Origin: Candidatus Woesearchaeota archaeon
GTDB taxonomy: Archaea > Nanobdellota > Nanobdellia > Woesearchaeales > WJKL01
DNA: 52,488 bases
Direction of reading: 5' to 3'
Assembly: GCA_014729675.1 (NCBI GenBank)
Contig: WJJM01000005.1
Location: 1-52,488 of the forward strand
Shown: positions 16,688 to 24,487 of the stretch, one piece after another
Position numbering within the stretch: position 1 is the first letter of the stretch
How the letters are laid out: each line of letters begins with the position of its first letter
Translations under genes and position numbers: made by a program
The notes under the pieces: model-generated
Database searches by the model: none
What the model was told of the DNA's origin: nothing
Seen by the model: only the letters and a program-made list of their open reading frames with translations

Positions 16688-17722
16688 TTATTTTTTTCCT
16701 TTATCTTCCAGTTCATCTACAAGCTCATCTATATAAAGAGAAGCAGCTGCTATCCTGCTGTCAGCAGAACCATAATATATATACAGCTTTTCTCCGAAAA
16801 CAGCATGCCCTGTAGGAAAAACTACATTTCCTACCTCACCTTTTTGCTCCCATTCCAGCTCAGGACTTATCAAAGGATAGTCAAGCTTGCTTATTAGTTT
16901 ACAAGGATTTTTCTTATCTACCAATGAAGCAGCAGCCCTATAGACCTTCCCCTTCTCTCTTTTTTCAACAGCATGATATATTATAAGCCACCCTTTCTTT
17001 GTCTCGATAGGAGGACATCCTCCACCTACATGTCTTGATTCAAACCACTGGTCAGCCTTGATTCCAATATTCTTGTGCAGATTCTTGAAATGCTCTTTCC
17101 AGTAATCAATCGTAAGTTCACTAAATCTCTTGAATCTTATCAAAGGAGCATCAGGCAGTATCCTATGCATAAGAACATATTTTCCATTGATCTTTTTTGG
17201 AAATAAGATTGTATCCTTTCCCCAGACAGGCGTCGTTTTCTCTGTATCTTTCTCTTCTCTGTCATACAGGTCAAAACACCTATATCTTTTATTTTTCTTT
17301 TTTCCTATAAGCCTGATAGCTTCAGCATAAGGTATAAGCGGGACAATTACCCCTTTCTTATCAAAATTCTTAAGATCCTTGCTAACAGCATATGCCCCTG
17401 TAACATTCTTTCCGTCATAAGCCATATATGTAAGATAATATTTTCCGTTAATATATACAACTCTTGGATCTTCTATCCCATGTTTCTCATATTCATGCTC
17501 AGATTTTATTATAGGCTTTCTCCACCTTTCTTCAACATCCAGAGGCCCTTTAAACCTGCAGTACCCTACGCTTGAATGGTTTCCTTTAGCTACAGCCCTG
17601 TAGAACATATGCACATTATTTCCAACTTTTATACATCCTGGATTCAGGACCCCTTCTTCCTCAAATTTGAATTTTCTCGGCTCTAGAACTATTCCCTCTT
17701 TTTTTATAAGCACCATACTCAT
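16688..17722 (-). CDS. GH130-family glycoside phosphorylase
   Basis: A 344-residue five-bladed beta-propeller enzyme that phosphorolyses beta-mannosidic bonds in characterised relatives. Visible features are HMFYRAV, GIEDPRVVYINGKYYLTY with the catalytic Asp, HVGGGCPPIETKKGWL, IYHAVE and the C-terminal FPTGHAVFGEKLYIYYGSAD. The length and motif order fit GH130. It probably releases mannose-1-phosphate from an oligosaccharide; activity on this organism's own N-glycan or storage mannan is inferred. ATTTATAT about 27 nt before the ATG suggests a leaderless mRNA. It is convergent with the EncFtn-DUF2892 pair. Confidence 0.87.
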   Translation of the reverse strand: MSMVLIKKEGIVLEPRKFKFEEEGVLNPGCIKVGNNVHMFYRAVAKGNHSSVGYCRFKGPLDVEERWRKPIIKSEHEYEKHGIEDPRVVYINGKYYLTYMAYDGKNVTGAYAVSKDLKNFDKKGVIVPLIPYAEAIRLIGKKKNKRYRCFDLYDREEKDTEKTTPVWGKDTILFPKKINGKYVLMHRILPDAPLIRFKRFSELTIDYWKEHFKNLHKNIGIKADQWFESRHVGGGCPPIETKKGWLIIYHAVEKREKGKVYRAAASLVDKKNPCKLISKLDYPLISPELEWEQKGEVGNVVFPTGHAVFGEKLYIYYGSADSRIAAASLYIDELVDELEDKGKK

Positions 17723-17791
17723 TAGAATTAACTTCTCAAATATAAATCATTCGTTTTTGACATAAAAAAATAAAAAAATAATTTTAGCATA

Positions 17792-18175
17792 TCAGTTTTT
17801 CCACACTCCATGTACGTTGCAGTATATTCTTGCTTTCAGATCTTCAGTATCAGCAAGGCAGCAGAATTCAGCCTCTGGCTTATCTCCCTGCTTCAGCCTC
17901 TTTCCCATAACAACCCCATCAGGCCTTATGAGCTGTATTAGGCTTATAAAATGCATTTCTTCCATCGGGTGAGGAACTTCTCCCACTTTTACTTTTATCC
18001 CTGATTCATTCTTTTCTATAACAGGAACATGTTTTTCCTGTCCTTGGTCCATTGTCTTTTCAGAAAGGATTTCCATGGGCTTTCCACAGCACACAATTTC
18101 TCCATCATGGGCTTCTATCACACTGATGACATTTCCGCATATACTGCATCTATAGAGTCCATCTTTTTCAGCCAT
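17792..18175 (-). CDS. dfx: Desulfoferrodoxin (2Fe superoxide reductase)
   Basis: Reduces superoxide to hydrogen peroxide without making oxygen. The 127-residue protein has the N-terminal desulforedoxin iron site (C10, C13 and the C29-C30 pair in CCGKPM) and the catalytic neelaredoxin domain with KHVPVI, VPHPMEEMHFI and the C-terminal C-N-V-H-G motif (IYCNVHGVWKN) supplying His and Cys ligands. The start at MAEKDG is one nucleotide after the rubrerythrin stop, so both are cotranscribed. Rubrerythrin would then remove the peroxide formed. This pairing is typical of anaerobes. Confidence 0.93.
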   Translation of the reverse strand: MAEKDGLYRCSICGNVISVIEAHDGEIVCCGKPMEILSEKTMDQGQEKHVPVIEKNESGIKVKVGEVPHPMEEMHFISLIQLIRPDGVVMGKRLKQGDKPEAEFCCLADTEDLKARIYCNVHGVWKN

Positions 18176-18176
18176 C

Positions 18177-18722
18177 TTAGTTGCACACTCCGCATCCTTC
18201 TTCAAAACACATACATTCAGGCTCATAATATTCTCTTGCATGCTTGCATGAAGGACATTTCTCAGGAGGCTCTTCTCCTTCGTGGATAAATCCGCATTTG
18301 CTGCATTTCCATCTTATAGGTTTTTCTCTCTTGAAAACTTCCCTTTTCTCTACCATCTCAAGAAGTTTTTCATACCTTTTTGCATGATGTGATTCTACTT
18401 CAGCTATTCTTCTAAACAACTCAGCAGCTTCTTTTTGCCCTTCTTCTTCAGCTTCTTTTGCAAACTGCGGATACATCTCCATAGTCTCATGGCTTTCCCC
18501 TTCAAGAGCAGCCTTAAGATTTGCCTTTGTATCGCCGATGCCCTTCAGAAGCTTAAACTCGTCCTTTGCATGCTGTTTCTCATTCTCAGCAGCTTCCTCA
18601 AATATTTTTGCTATATAATGATAGCCTTCTTTTCTAGCCACTTTTGCAAAGAAAGTATACTTGTTCCTTGCCTGGCTTTCCCCTGCAAATGCAGCTTTTA
18701 GATTTTCTTCAGTCTTTGTCAT
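18177..18722 (-). CDS. rbr: Rubrerythrin (peroxide reductase) with Cys-rich tail
   Basis: A 181-residue non-haem diiron protein. The four-helix part carries AFAGESQARNKY, AENEKQHA, ALEGESHETMEMY and AEVESHHAKRY, the two E-x6-Y and E-x2-H pairs. The rubredoxin domain has CSKCGF and CPSCKH. After it comes an unusual extra tail with five cysteines (ECMCFEEGCGVC). TAGGAGG precedes the ATG, and TTTAAAT further upstream is a promoter candidate. It is the first gene of the rubrerythrin-desulfoferrodoxin operon. The Cys tail recalls the tail of the Lrp-type regulator at 19.9 kb, so both may bind the same metal or redox partner. Confidence 0.93.
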   Translation of the reverse strand: MTKTEENLKAAFAGESQARNKYTFFAKVARKEGYHYIAKIFEEAAENEKQHAKDEFKLLKGIGDTKANLKAALEGESHETMEMYPQFAKEAEEEGQKEAAELFRRIAEVESHHAKRYEKLLEMVEKREVFKREKPIRWKCSKCGFIHEGEEPPEKCPSCKHAREYYEPECMCFEEGCGVCN

Positions 18723-18879
18723 TTTATACCTCCTATTATTTCTGTATATCGTAAGGCCATTTAAATATTTTATCTTATCTCATGTTGTAAAGATAGTCTC
18801 ATGAAGATATTACCCTTGCATTATTGTACCTTTCATTCTTAACATAGCCTTATCTTGTTTTTTTGTATTGTACAGATTC

Positions 18880-19206
18880 TCATACATCTTTATCACTTTC
18901 AGCAAGGCAGATCAATATTGCTGTGTTTTCTTTTGCTTTCAGAGAATGCAAAGAATTTGCTGGCATAGATATAAATACTCCTTGCTTCATCTCAATCTTT
19001 TCACCCTCCAGATTAAATCTTCCTTTTCCTTTTAATACGACAACCACACCATCTTTTGAAGATGTATGCTCATCTATCTCAGTTCCTGCAGATAGACACA
19101 TCAGTGTATAGTCATAATTGTCTGCTTTTACAAGAACCTTGCTGAATATGCCTTTTTCAGGAAACTGCATCTCATCTTCAAGATCCTTAAACAATCCTTT
19201 TTTCAT
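18880..19206 (-). CDS. Small cupin-fold protein
   Basis: A 108-residue single cupin. Motif 1 is GTEIDEHTSSKDGVVVVLKGKG and motif 2 is PANSLHSLKAKENT; two His and acidic residues remain as possible metal ligands, fewer than in full cupin enzymes. It may be a sensor or small metal-binding protein. The start ATG overlaps the TGA of a 13-codon frame (19203-19244), so translation is probably coupled. It precedes the rubrerythrin operon on the same strand with a 157-bp gap, consistent with an oxygen-response group. Confidence 0.75.
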   Translation of the reverse strand: MKKGLFKDLEDEMQFPEKGIFSKVLVKADNYDYTLMCLSAGTEIDEHTSSKDGVVVVLKGKGRFNLEGEKIEMKQGVFISMPANSLHSLKAKENTAILICLAESDKDV

Positions 19207-19244
19207 TTTTTATCTTTCTTTTTCTGGCATTTTCCGCATCCCAT
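19203..19244 (-). CDS. 13-residue CxxC micro-ORF coupled to the cupin
   Basis: Reads MGCGKCQKKKDKK and stops in TGA, which overlaps the cupin ATG (ATGA). It has a strong ribosome site GGAGGG 6 nt before its ATG, whereas the cupin start has none of its own. This suggests it is translated and hands ribosomes to the cupin. The CxxC plus basic tail could bind a metal or Fe-S group, or the peptide may only serve as a leader. The size makes the call tentative, but signal placement is precise. Confidence 0.55.
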   Translation of the reverse strand: MGCGKCQKKKDKK

Positions 19245-19274
19245 GATTATCCCTCCTGTAATATTTAATAAAAA

Positions 19275-19311
19275 CCAGCTGCAGGGAAAAAGGGCAAAAA
19301 CCTGCAGCTGG
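19275..19311 (-). terminator. Intrinsic-type terminator hairpin
   Basis: A perfect 11-bp stem, CCAGCTGCAGG at 19275-19285 and CCTGCAGCTGG at 19301-19311, with a 15-nt loop. On the minus strand it is followed by TTTTTATTA. It lies 21 bp after the stop of the micro-gene at 19333-19479 and before the ribosome site of the next unit. It is probably a terminator or attenuator separating the micro-gene operon from the cupin unit. Partial read-through could link both. Confidence 0.75.
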
Positions 19312-19332
19312 ATTTTGAGGCGTTTTTAAACT

Positions 19333-19479
19333 TCAATTTCCATATAGATTAACCTTCCAAAGATCTTTTTCTATCTGCTCAACTATATTCTCATCTTCAA
19401 ACATCTCTTCTACTTTTCCGGTATTTGTTTTTCCTTCTTCCCAGCACTTTCCTGCATGGCAGGCAACTTTATTTATCAT
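19333..19479 (-). CDS. 48-residue protein with C-x4-C motif
   Basis: MINKVACHAGKCWEEG start, then an acidic helical tail ending WKVNLYGN. A very good ribosome site (GGAGGTGG) precedes the ATG. The CHAGKC pair near the N-terminus may bind metal or act as a thiol pair. No family recognised. It is last in a tight minus-strand run of four tiny genes (19800 to 19333) and is followed by a strong terminator hairpin, which supports a real transcript. It probably belongs to the oxygen-defence island by position. Confidence 0.6.
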   Translation of the reverse strand: MINKVACHAGKCWEEGKTNTGKVEEMFEDENIVEQIEKDLWKVNLYGN

Positions 19480-19494
19480 AGTTTCCACCTCCAG

Positions 19495-19614
19495 TTATTT
19501 ATTCTTGAAATCCTTTGCTTTGCAAGATCCTTTTGCAGTCATAAATTTGCCATCTTCCCCATATACAAAAAATAAACTGCAGTTTCCGAACAATCTTTTC
19601 CCGTCCATACCCAT
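19495..19614 (-). CDS. 39-residue micro-protein with two cysteines
   Basis: Reads MGMDGKRLFGNC, then a beta-like stretch SLFFVYGEDGKFMTA and KGSCKAKDFKNK. The first ATG overlaps the TGA of the preceding micro-gene (TGATG). A second in-frame ATG at 19608 has AGGTG 6 nt upstream and may be the true start. Two cysteines 19 residues apart could form a small metal site or disulfide. No family recognised. The 15-bp gap to the next micro-gene and shared direction indicate one operon. Confidence 0.5.
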   Translation of the reverse strand: MGMDGKRLFGNCSLFFVYGEDGKFMTAKGSCKAKDFKNK

Positions 19615-19712
19615 CACCTTATCTTTTGGCCAGACTCTTCAACCCCTTCAAGACCATGCTCGATATTTTCCCATATCTTTTCGGCTTTTTCAAGATCCAT
19701 TTTTATATACAT
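19614..19712 (-). CDS. Micro-protein, about 28-32 residues
   Basis: A short helical, acidic peptide (MDLEKAEKIWENIEHGL, ending SGQKIR). It can start at 19712 (MYIKMD) or at 19700. Its TGA overlaps the ATG of the next micro-gene. It overlaps the end of the preceding Cys-rich micro-gene in another frame. There are no cysteines. It may be a real peptide or simply a reading frame between two real ones; the stop-start coupling is the main support. Confidence 0.35.
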   Translation of the reverse strand: MYIKMDLEKAEKIWENIEHGLEGVEESGQKIR

Positions 19713-19800
19713 ATTTTTGAAAATGTTTCATGCAAAATCTTTCTAAAACAGCATCATTGATGCACCTTTCACCCATCTCAGTCTTTGCACAACATCTCAT
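19690..19800 (-). CDS. 36-residue zinc-finger-like micro-protein
   Basis: Starts MRCCAKTEMGERC and continues to ERFCMKHFQKYVYK: four Cys and one His spaced C-C-x9-C-x9-C-x2-H, enough for a small zinc or iron site. AAGGA precedes the ATG, a moderate ribosome site. It is the first frame after the divergent AT-rich promoter region shared with the Lrp-type regulator gene. No family recognised. Given its place beside rubrerythrin and desulfoferrodoxin, a metal or redox role is plausible but not shown. Confidence 0.5.
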   Translation of the reverse strand: MRCCAKTEMGERCINDAVLERFCMKHFQKYVYKNGS

Positions 19801-19917
19801 ATTTTCCTTATCTATAAGATATACAATATCAGGAAGATATATAAATATAATTACTATAATTTATAAGTTATAATACATATAGACCTATAATAAAAAAGAA
19901 AAGCTTATATATTATCC
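19801..19917. promoter_or_regulatory. Divergent promoter region, regulator and micro-gene operon
   Basis: A 117-bp very AT-rich gap between the minus-strand micro-genes and the plus-strand Lrp/AsnC-type gene. It contains several overlapping TATA-like stretches (GATATATAAATATAAT, TTTATAAGTTATAAT, GCTTATATATTA). CTTATATATTA about 22 nt before the regulator ATG is the best plus-strand box. Shared divergent promoters are a usual place for an autoregulating Lrp-type protein. No clear dyad operator could be singled out by eye. Confidence 0.5.
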
Positions 19918-20496
19918 ATGCATAACATATATAAAATGGTTAAAAAAACATTCTCAAAGATAGACGAATTCAAGAAAAAGACAAAGTTCAGTGACCACCT
20001 TAACTTAGACAAAAGAGACGACATGATATTGTCCCTTCTTCAGAAAGATCCACGTACATCCCAGGAAGAGATAGCAAAAGCTATAAAACTCTCCCAACCA
20101 TCGACCGGAGCAAGGATAAGAAAACTAAAGGAAAAAGGCATACTTTCCCACACAACAGGTATAAATTTCAACAAAGTAAACCTTCATCTTGCCAAGGTGG
20201 ATGTTTCAGCAAAGGATACGCAAGCAGTAATTGATGAATTCAGTGACTGCCCGCATTTTCTGAATGCATTAGTAACTTCAGGGAGGTTCAATGTCTGCCT
20301 TTTCTTCACAGGCGTCTCTCTTAAGCACATAGAAGGAATAGTCAATGAGCATCTAAGGGGGAACGAAAAGGTAAAAGAACTGGATCTTAGCATAGTGATC
20401 TCAACAGCAAAAGACATGATAATGCCTATGAACATAAATTACGATAATAAAGCACAGCTTTCATGTCCTCAGGATTGCAAGAACTGCCTGAATTAA
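19918..20496 (+). CDS. Lrp/AsnC-type regulator with Cys-rich tail
   Basis: A 192-residue DNA-binding regulator. Residues about 28-75 are an AsnC-type helix-turn-helix (LNLDKRDDMILSLLQKD, SQEEIAKAIKLSQPST, RIRKLKEKGIL). Residues 80-170 form the ligand-binding alpha/beta domain (LAKVDVSAKD, CPHFLNALVTSGRFNVCLFF). The C-terminus adds CPQDCKNC, a C-x3-C-x2-C motif that could bind a metal or Fe-S cluster and turn the protein into a redox or metal sensor. It is divergent from the micro-gene operon next to the rubrerythrin region, so it likely controls it. The start may be here or at the ATG 18 nt further on. Confidence 0.82.
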   Translation: MHNIYKMVKKTFSKIDEFKKKTKFSDHLNLDKRDDMILSLLQKDPRTSQEEIAKAIKLSQPSTGARIRKLKEKGILSHTTGINFNKVNLHLAKVDVSAKDTQAVIDEFSDCPHFLNALVTSGRFNVCLFFTGVSLKHIEGIVNEHLRGNEKVKELDLSIVISTAKDMIMPMNINYDNKAQLSCPQDCKNCLN

Positions 20497-20497
20497 T

Positions 20498-21118
20498 ATG
20501 AAATCTCTTATAGACGAGATAACAAGGATAAAGAAGACCAAAGTTAAGGATATTATAGATAAACGTATAAAAGAATTTAAGAGATTGAACAGCTCATCAG
20601 ACAGAAGATGGTTTTACGAACTTTGCTTCTGCCTTATGACAGCAAACTGGAAGGCTCAGGAAGGGATAGAGCTTCAGAAAGAGCTTTGCAAGGATGGCTT
20701 CTGCAACTGGTCTGAAAAAAGTCTTGCAAAACACCTTAAGAAAAGAGGCCACCGATTCTGGCCTCAAAGGGCAGAACGCATAGTCCTTGCAAGAAGATAC
20801 ACAGACAACATAAAGCAGATATTAAAAAAACAAGAAGACCCAAGACAATGGCTGGTAAAAAATATAAAGGGTCTTGGCTATAAAGAATCTTCTCATTTCC
20901 TGAGAAACGTAGGCTACACAGATTACGCTATACTTGACAGGCATATTCAAGATATCCTAAAAAAAGAAAAACTCCTTGAAGAATCAAAAACACTCACTCC
21001 AAAAAGATACCTAGAGACAGAAAGGGTTCTAAAAAAGATAGCACAAAAGACAAAACTCAACCAGGCAGAACTTGACCTTTATATATGGTACTTAAAGACA
21101 GGAAAAGTCCTCAAATAA
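20498..21118 (+). CDS. ogg: 8-oxoguanine DNA glycosylase/lyase (Ogg2 type)
   Basis: Removes 8-oxoguanine from DNA and cuts the strand beside it. The 206-residue helix-hairpin-helix protein has GLGYKESSHFLRNVGY with catalytic Lys129 and AILDRHI with Asp147; this is the numbering I recall for the Methanocaldococcus Ogg2 enzyme. The C-terminus ends in Lys-Val-Leu-Lys, in keeping with the Ogg2 C-terminal lysine used for 8-oxoG recognition. It begins one base after the stop of the Lrp-type regulator, so both are probably cotranscribed. That places an oxidative-damage repair enzyme in the oxygen-response group. Confidence 0.9.
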   Translation: MKSLIDEITRIKKTKVKDIIDKRIKEFKRLNSSSDRRWFYELCFCLMTANWKAQEGIELQKELCKDGFCNWSEKSLAKHLKKRGHRFWPQRAERIVLARRYTDNIKQILKKQEDPRQWLVKNIKGLGYKESSHFLRNVGYTDYAILDRHIQDILKKEKLLEESKTLTPKRYLETERVLKKIAQKTKLNQAELDLYIWYLKTGKVLK

Positions 21119-22283
21119 CACTGTAATAATCTTCAAGCACTATCTCATCTACATCAGAAAGATTTTTCACTATATACAACCTTCCCTCTCCGATATTTAC
21201 TATATTCTCAGCAAGTTCTTTCCCTTTTTCAAGCCCTACACCTATAAGAGATACACTTATTCCGGCAGCCCTTGCAGCAGATACAGCCTCCAGAACATCT
21301 TCTTCCTTTCCGACAGTAGGCATAGCATCAGTAAGAAGCACAAGATGTTTTGTCACATCATCTTCAGAAAAAAGATCTATAGAATTCTTTATGGTCAACA
21401 CAAAATCAGTTTTCCTGCCTGCCCTTATAGCAGATATCTTCTTAAGAAGCTTTGGAAAATTCTTGCTCGGCTCTTCTTTTTCTTTTATCTCGCTTCCAAA
21501 CACTATCAGTCCAACCTTATCTTCCCTCTCGATAGCTTTATAAGAAAGCACAACCCCTGCCTTCTTACATGCTCCTATCTTCTCTCCTTTCATGCTTCCT
21601 GAAGCGTCTAGCGCATATATCATCTCTATGCTGCCCTTGCTTTCCCTTTCATAAGCTTTCAGGTCATCTTTTCTTAATCTATCATGCCCTCTTTTAACAG
21701 CAAGCCTTATACTTTTCTTTATAGAGATATCATCATATCTGTCTCCTTTCCTAAACTTTCTTACATCTCCTTTTTCTCCATAATAGCTCTTTTTTCTGCT
21801 CTCTTTCTCCCCTTTCATTCCCTTTGCATTCAGATTTTCAAGCTCTTCAGTATACATGACTAAACTTGCCAGCTCCAAAGCCTTATCAGTCATATTATCG
21901 TCTTTCAGAAGCTTTTCTTTTTCAAGTTCTTTTGTATTCTCATCCATCCTCTGTTTTAATTCCTTCTGAAATTCAGGAATCCTTATATTCTTCTCTACAT
22001 AGCCTTCTCCATAACCTGTAGCAAATCTTATTATCCTTTCTCCATATATCTGCTTTGCAAGCTTGAAATTCTTTACCATCTGATCAAACATAAGGTCAGG
22101 ATTAAAGCTGCTCAATCCTCTATTCACAGCATCCTGCAGAAGTTTTCCTTTTTCTATAGCATCCTTATCATTCTCAAGAACAGAATGCATTAGCTTATCA
22201 TTGATATTGCTGAACTCAAGCTTTCCTTCCAACTCTTCAATATCTTCCTTTTTCTTTATCTCTGTCTTTTTGTCACGGGCCAC
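21111..22283 (-). CDS. VWA-domain protein (magnesium chelatase D-like)
   Basis: About 390 residues. The first 200 are charged and helical. From about residue 222 there is a von Willebrand A domain with a complete MIDAS start, LDASGSMKG, then the conserved Thr (GRKTDF) and LLTDAMPTVG. Proteins of this kind work with the MoxR ATPase encoded upstream as a metal-insertion or complex-remodelling pair. The GTG start overlaps the MoxR stop and has AAAGGTG upstream, so the two are translationally coupled. The target is unknown. It is convergent with the ogg gene, with an 8-bp overlap. Confidence 0.82.
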   Translation of the reverse strand: MARDKKTEIKKKEDIEELEGKLEFSNINDKLMHSVLENDKDAIEKGKLLQDAVNRGLSSFNPDLMFDQMVKNFKLAKQIYGERIIRFATGYGEGYVEKNIRIPEFQKELKQRMDENTKELEKEKLLKDDNMTDKALELASLVMYTEELENLNAKGMKGEKESRKKSYYGEKGDVRKFRKGDRYDDISIKKSIRLAVKRGHDRLRKDDLKAYERESKGSIEMIYALDASGSMKGEKIGACKKAGVVLSYKAIEREDKVGLIVFGSEIKEKEEPSKNFPKLLKKISAIRAGRKTDFVLTIKNSIDLFSEDDVTKHLVLLTDAMPTVGKEEDVLEAVSAARAAGISVSLIGVGLEKGKELAENIVNIGEGRLYIVKNLSDVDEIVLEDYYSVI

Positions 22284-23190
22284 CACCTTTTGCCTTCAGC
22301 CCGCTGTATTTATTCTCAGCCAGCTTCTCAAACTTTTCCTTTACAAATCCTTCAGGACTCTTAAGGTATTTTACATTAGGTTTCAGCCTTATCCTATGAG
22401 CCAGAACAGAGACAACAGAATTCTTAATATCAGAAAAATCTACAGAACTTCTCCCGTTTACAAGAGCATTGCTTTGACTTCTTTCATAAAGCCCTATTGA
22501 AGCTCGGACAGATGGCTTTTTTTCAACATCATCGTCATCCCTTATCTCTCTTACAAGATCGATCATCAGATCCAGAAATTCTTCCTCTACCTTGGCCAAG
22601 CCTTTGTCCTTAATTGTTACGATATCTTTTTCTGATTCAGATGTTCCAGGATAGCCCATATACACTACATCAAACCTGTCTAGAAGAACATCACTAAGTT
22701 TCTCGGTAGAACTATCCTCTGGATTCATTGTCCCTATGAATATGAAATCAACATCAAAGTCAACATCATACCCCCCTATCGTAGCTTTTTTCTCTTCAAG
22801 TACCTGCAATAGGGCATTCTGCAGCTTTTCAGGACATCTGTTTAGCTCATCAAAGAACAGCACTCCTTTGTCAGCCTTGAATATTTTTCCTTTTGTGAAT
22901 GCTTCAATACTTGAAGCCCCGTATTTCATAGCTTTTATGGGGTCAATATCTCCAAGAAGGTCTTCTACCGTAAGATCAGGGCTTCCCTGTATCCTTACAA
23001 ACTTCCCCTCAGTCAACACATTTGCTATATTTCTTGCAAGCGTTGTTTTTCCTATTCCGGGAGCTCCAACTATAAGCAGGTTTCTTCCAGATATAAGCCC
23101 GCTTTTTATATTTTTCTTGACCTCTTCTTGTCCTATAATGTCTGTAAAAATATCTTTTCTGTCCAGCAGCCTTTTTTTGATGTTTTTCAT
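22273..23190 (-). CDS. MoxR-type AAA+ ATPase
   Basis: A 305-residue AAA+ chaperone. Walker A is GAPGIGKTT (42-50), Walker B LFFDELNR (111-118), sensor 1 is in GTMNPED, and the arginine finger region is LLDRFD. The C-terminal lid ends with a basic segment. It is paired with the VWA protein, as in BchI/BchD and MoxR/CoxE systems. No chlorophyll or cobalamin genes are near, so the client is unknown. It is first in the two-gene operon. Confidence 0.88.
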   Translation of the reverse strand: MKNIKKRLLDRKDIFTDIIGQEEVKKNIKSGLISGRNLLIVGAPGIGKTTLARNIANVLTEGKFVRIQGSPDLTVEDLLGDIDPIKAMKYGASSIEAFTKGKIFKADKGVLFFDELNRCPEKLQNALLQVLEEKKATIGGYDVDFDVDFIFIGTMNPEDSSTEKLSDVLLDRFDVVYMGYPGTSESEKDIVTIKDKGLAKVEEEFLDLMIDLVREIRDDDDVEKKPSVRASIGLYERSQSNALVNGRSSVDFSDIKNSVVSVLAHRIRLKPNVKYLKSPEGFVKEKFEKLAENKYSGLKAKGGGP

Positions 23191-23245
23191 CTTGCAGAAT
23201 TTGAATATAGATAGATTTATATAACTTTTTATTTATAACAAAGAT

Positions 23246-24487
23246 ATGCAAAAATTTGACATAGCTATAGCAGGAGCAGGACCTGCAGGCTTATCTGCAG
23301 CTTCAAAACTAAGCAAACATTTTGATGTTCTTGTTTTTGACAATGCCCGGATCCCACATACAACCCATTCATGGTACAGCTATAAGGATCGCATTAAAAA
23401 ACACAATTTGGAAGATTCAGTCCTAAACAGCTGCAGTTCCCTGGTCTTTAAGGCTGTAACAAAAAGACACGTTATGAAAGACAATTGTGTGGTGCTTGAT
23501 GGAGATAAGATCCTGAAAAGATGGCATGACATTGCTCTTTCAAACAAGGCAGCTATAGGAAAAAAGAAGCTTAAATCCTACAGGAAAAATGAACAAGGCA
23601 TAAGCATCAAGACAGACAAGGGAAAAGTTGATGCAAAACTTTTGATCGACTGCACTGGCTGCAATTCTCCGATTCTTAAGAAGAATAGACTTATAAACCA
23701 CACCAATACATGGCTTTGTTATGGTTCAAGGATAAACAACATATCTGTAAAAGACAATGAACAGATAAAATTTCTTCCTCTCATGGACAAGCACAACACA
23801 TATACTACATTCTATCCCATAAGCAATAACAAGGCAGATTTTTATATATTCAGGAATCTAGAGAACAAGATCCCCGATCCAGAATCGCTTAAACCAATGT
23901 TCTCTCGTTCACTGAAAAAGATATTTCCAAAAGCAAAAAAATTGTCTGAGATTAAGGGAAACATAGTTTCAGGAGAGCTAAAAAGTTATGCATTGGATAA
24001 TGTTGCCTTTTTCGGAGAATCAGGCATGCTCACACCTCCTGCCTGCGGAATGGGATTCAATGAGATACTTATGAAACATTCAAATTTTTCAAAGGGCATA
24101 AAGAAATGTATGGACAACAACAATCTTGATAAGAAAAGCCTTAGCAATATATCTTTGAGCCTCAGGGACAGCAATATAGTGAACTTCCAGAGGATAATAG
24201 GCAAGTTCAGCTATTACTTCATAAACTCTCCCGACAAGTGGGATGGGGGAGTAGAATGGCTGAATTCCCTTGGAAACATGAGCAGATATTGGATGAGAAA
24301 TCAAGTAAGCCTGGAATGGATAACAAAAGCATCTTATAAGCTCTACAAGACAATCCCTTTTTCTGAAGCTGCAAAATACATGCCAAGAAAAGACCTCATT
24401 TTCATAGCAACTCAGTTTGCAAGGTTCATGAAAGGATCTATAATCCAGGAAGCAGAAGAGATTCTGAAGAATGTAAGATTAAATTGA
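23246..24487 (+). CDS. Geranylgeranyl-reductase-family flavoprotein
   Basis: A 413-residue FAD-dependent oxidoreductase. The N-terminal dinucleotide loop GAGPAGLSAAS is at residues 10-20; DCTGCNSP marks the second FAD contact; AFFGESGMLTPPACGMGFNEIL is the C-terminal flavin motif with PPACGMG. In archaea, family members saturate the isoprenoid chains of ether lipids, but other members act on different substrates and this one is divergent. TTTATATAAC about 30 nt upstream suggests leaderless transcription. Its 3' end overlaps the convergent polyprenol-kinase-like gene by 9 bp, which also fits a lipid role. Confidence 0.72.
   Translation: MQKFDIAIAGAGPAGLSAASKLSKHFDVLVFDNARIPHTTHSWYSYKDRIKKHNLEDSVLNSCSSLVFKAVTKRHVMKDNCVVLDGDKILKRWHDIALSNKAAIGKKKLKSYRKNEQGISIKTDKGKVDAKLLIDCTGCNSPILKKNRLINHTNTWLCYGSRINNISVKDNEQIKFLPLMDKHNTYTTFYPISNNKADFYIFRNLENKIPDPESLKPMFSRSLKKIFPKAKKLSEIKGNIVSGELKSYALDNVAFFGESGMLTPPACGMGFNEILMKHSNFSKGIKKCMDNNNLDKKSLSNISLSLRDSNIVNFQRIIGKFSYYFINSPDKWDGGVEWLNSLGNMSRYWMRNQVSLEWITKASYKLYKTIPFSEAAKYMPRKDLIFIATQFARFMKGSIIQEAEEILKNVRLN

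Noticed and set aside
16487-17722. Encapsulin shell gene near the EncFtn-like protein
   Set aside because: The following genes are a DUF2892 membrane protein and a GH130 phosphorylase; no HK97-like shell sequence is seen.
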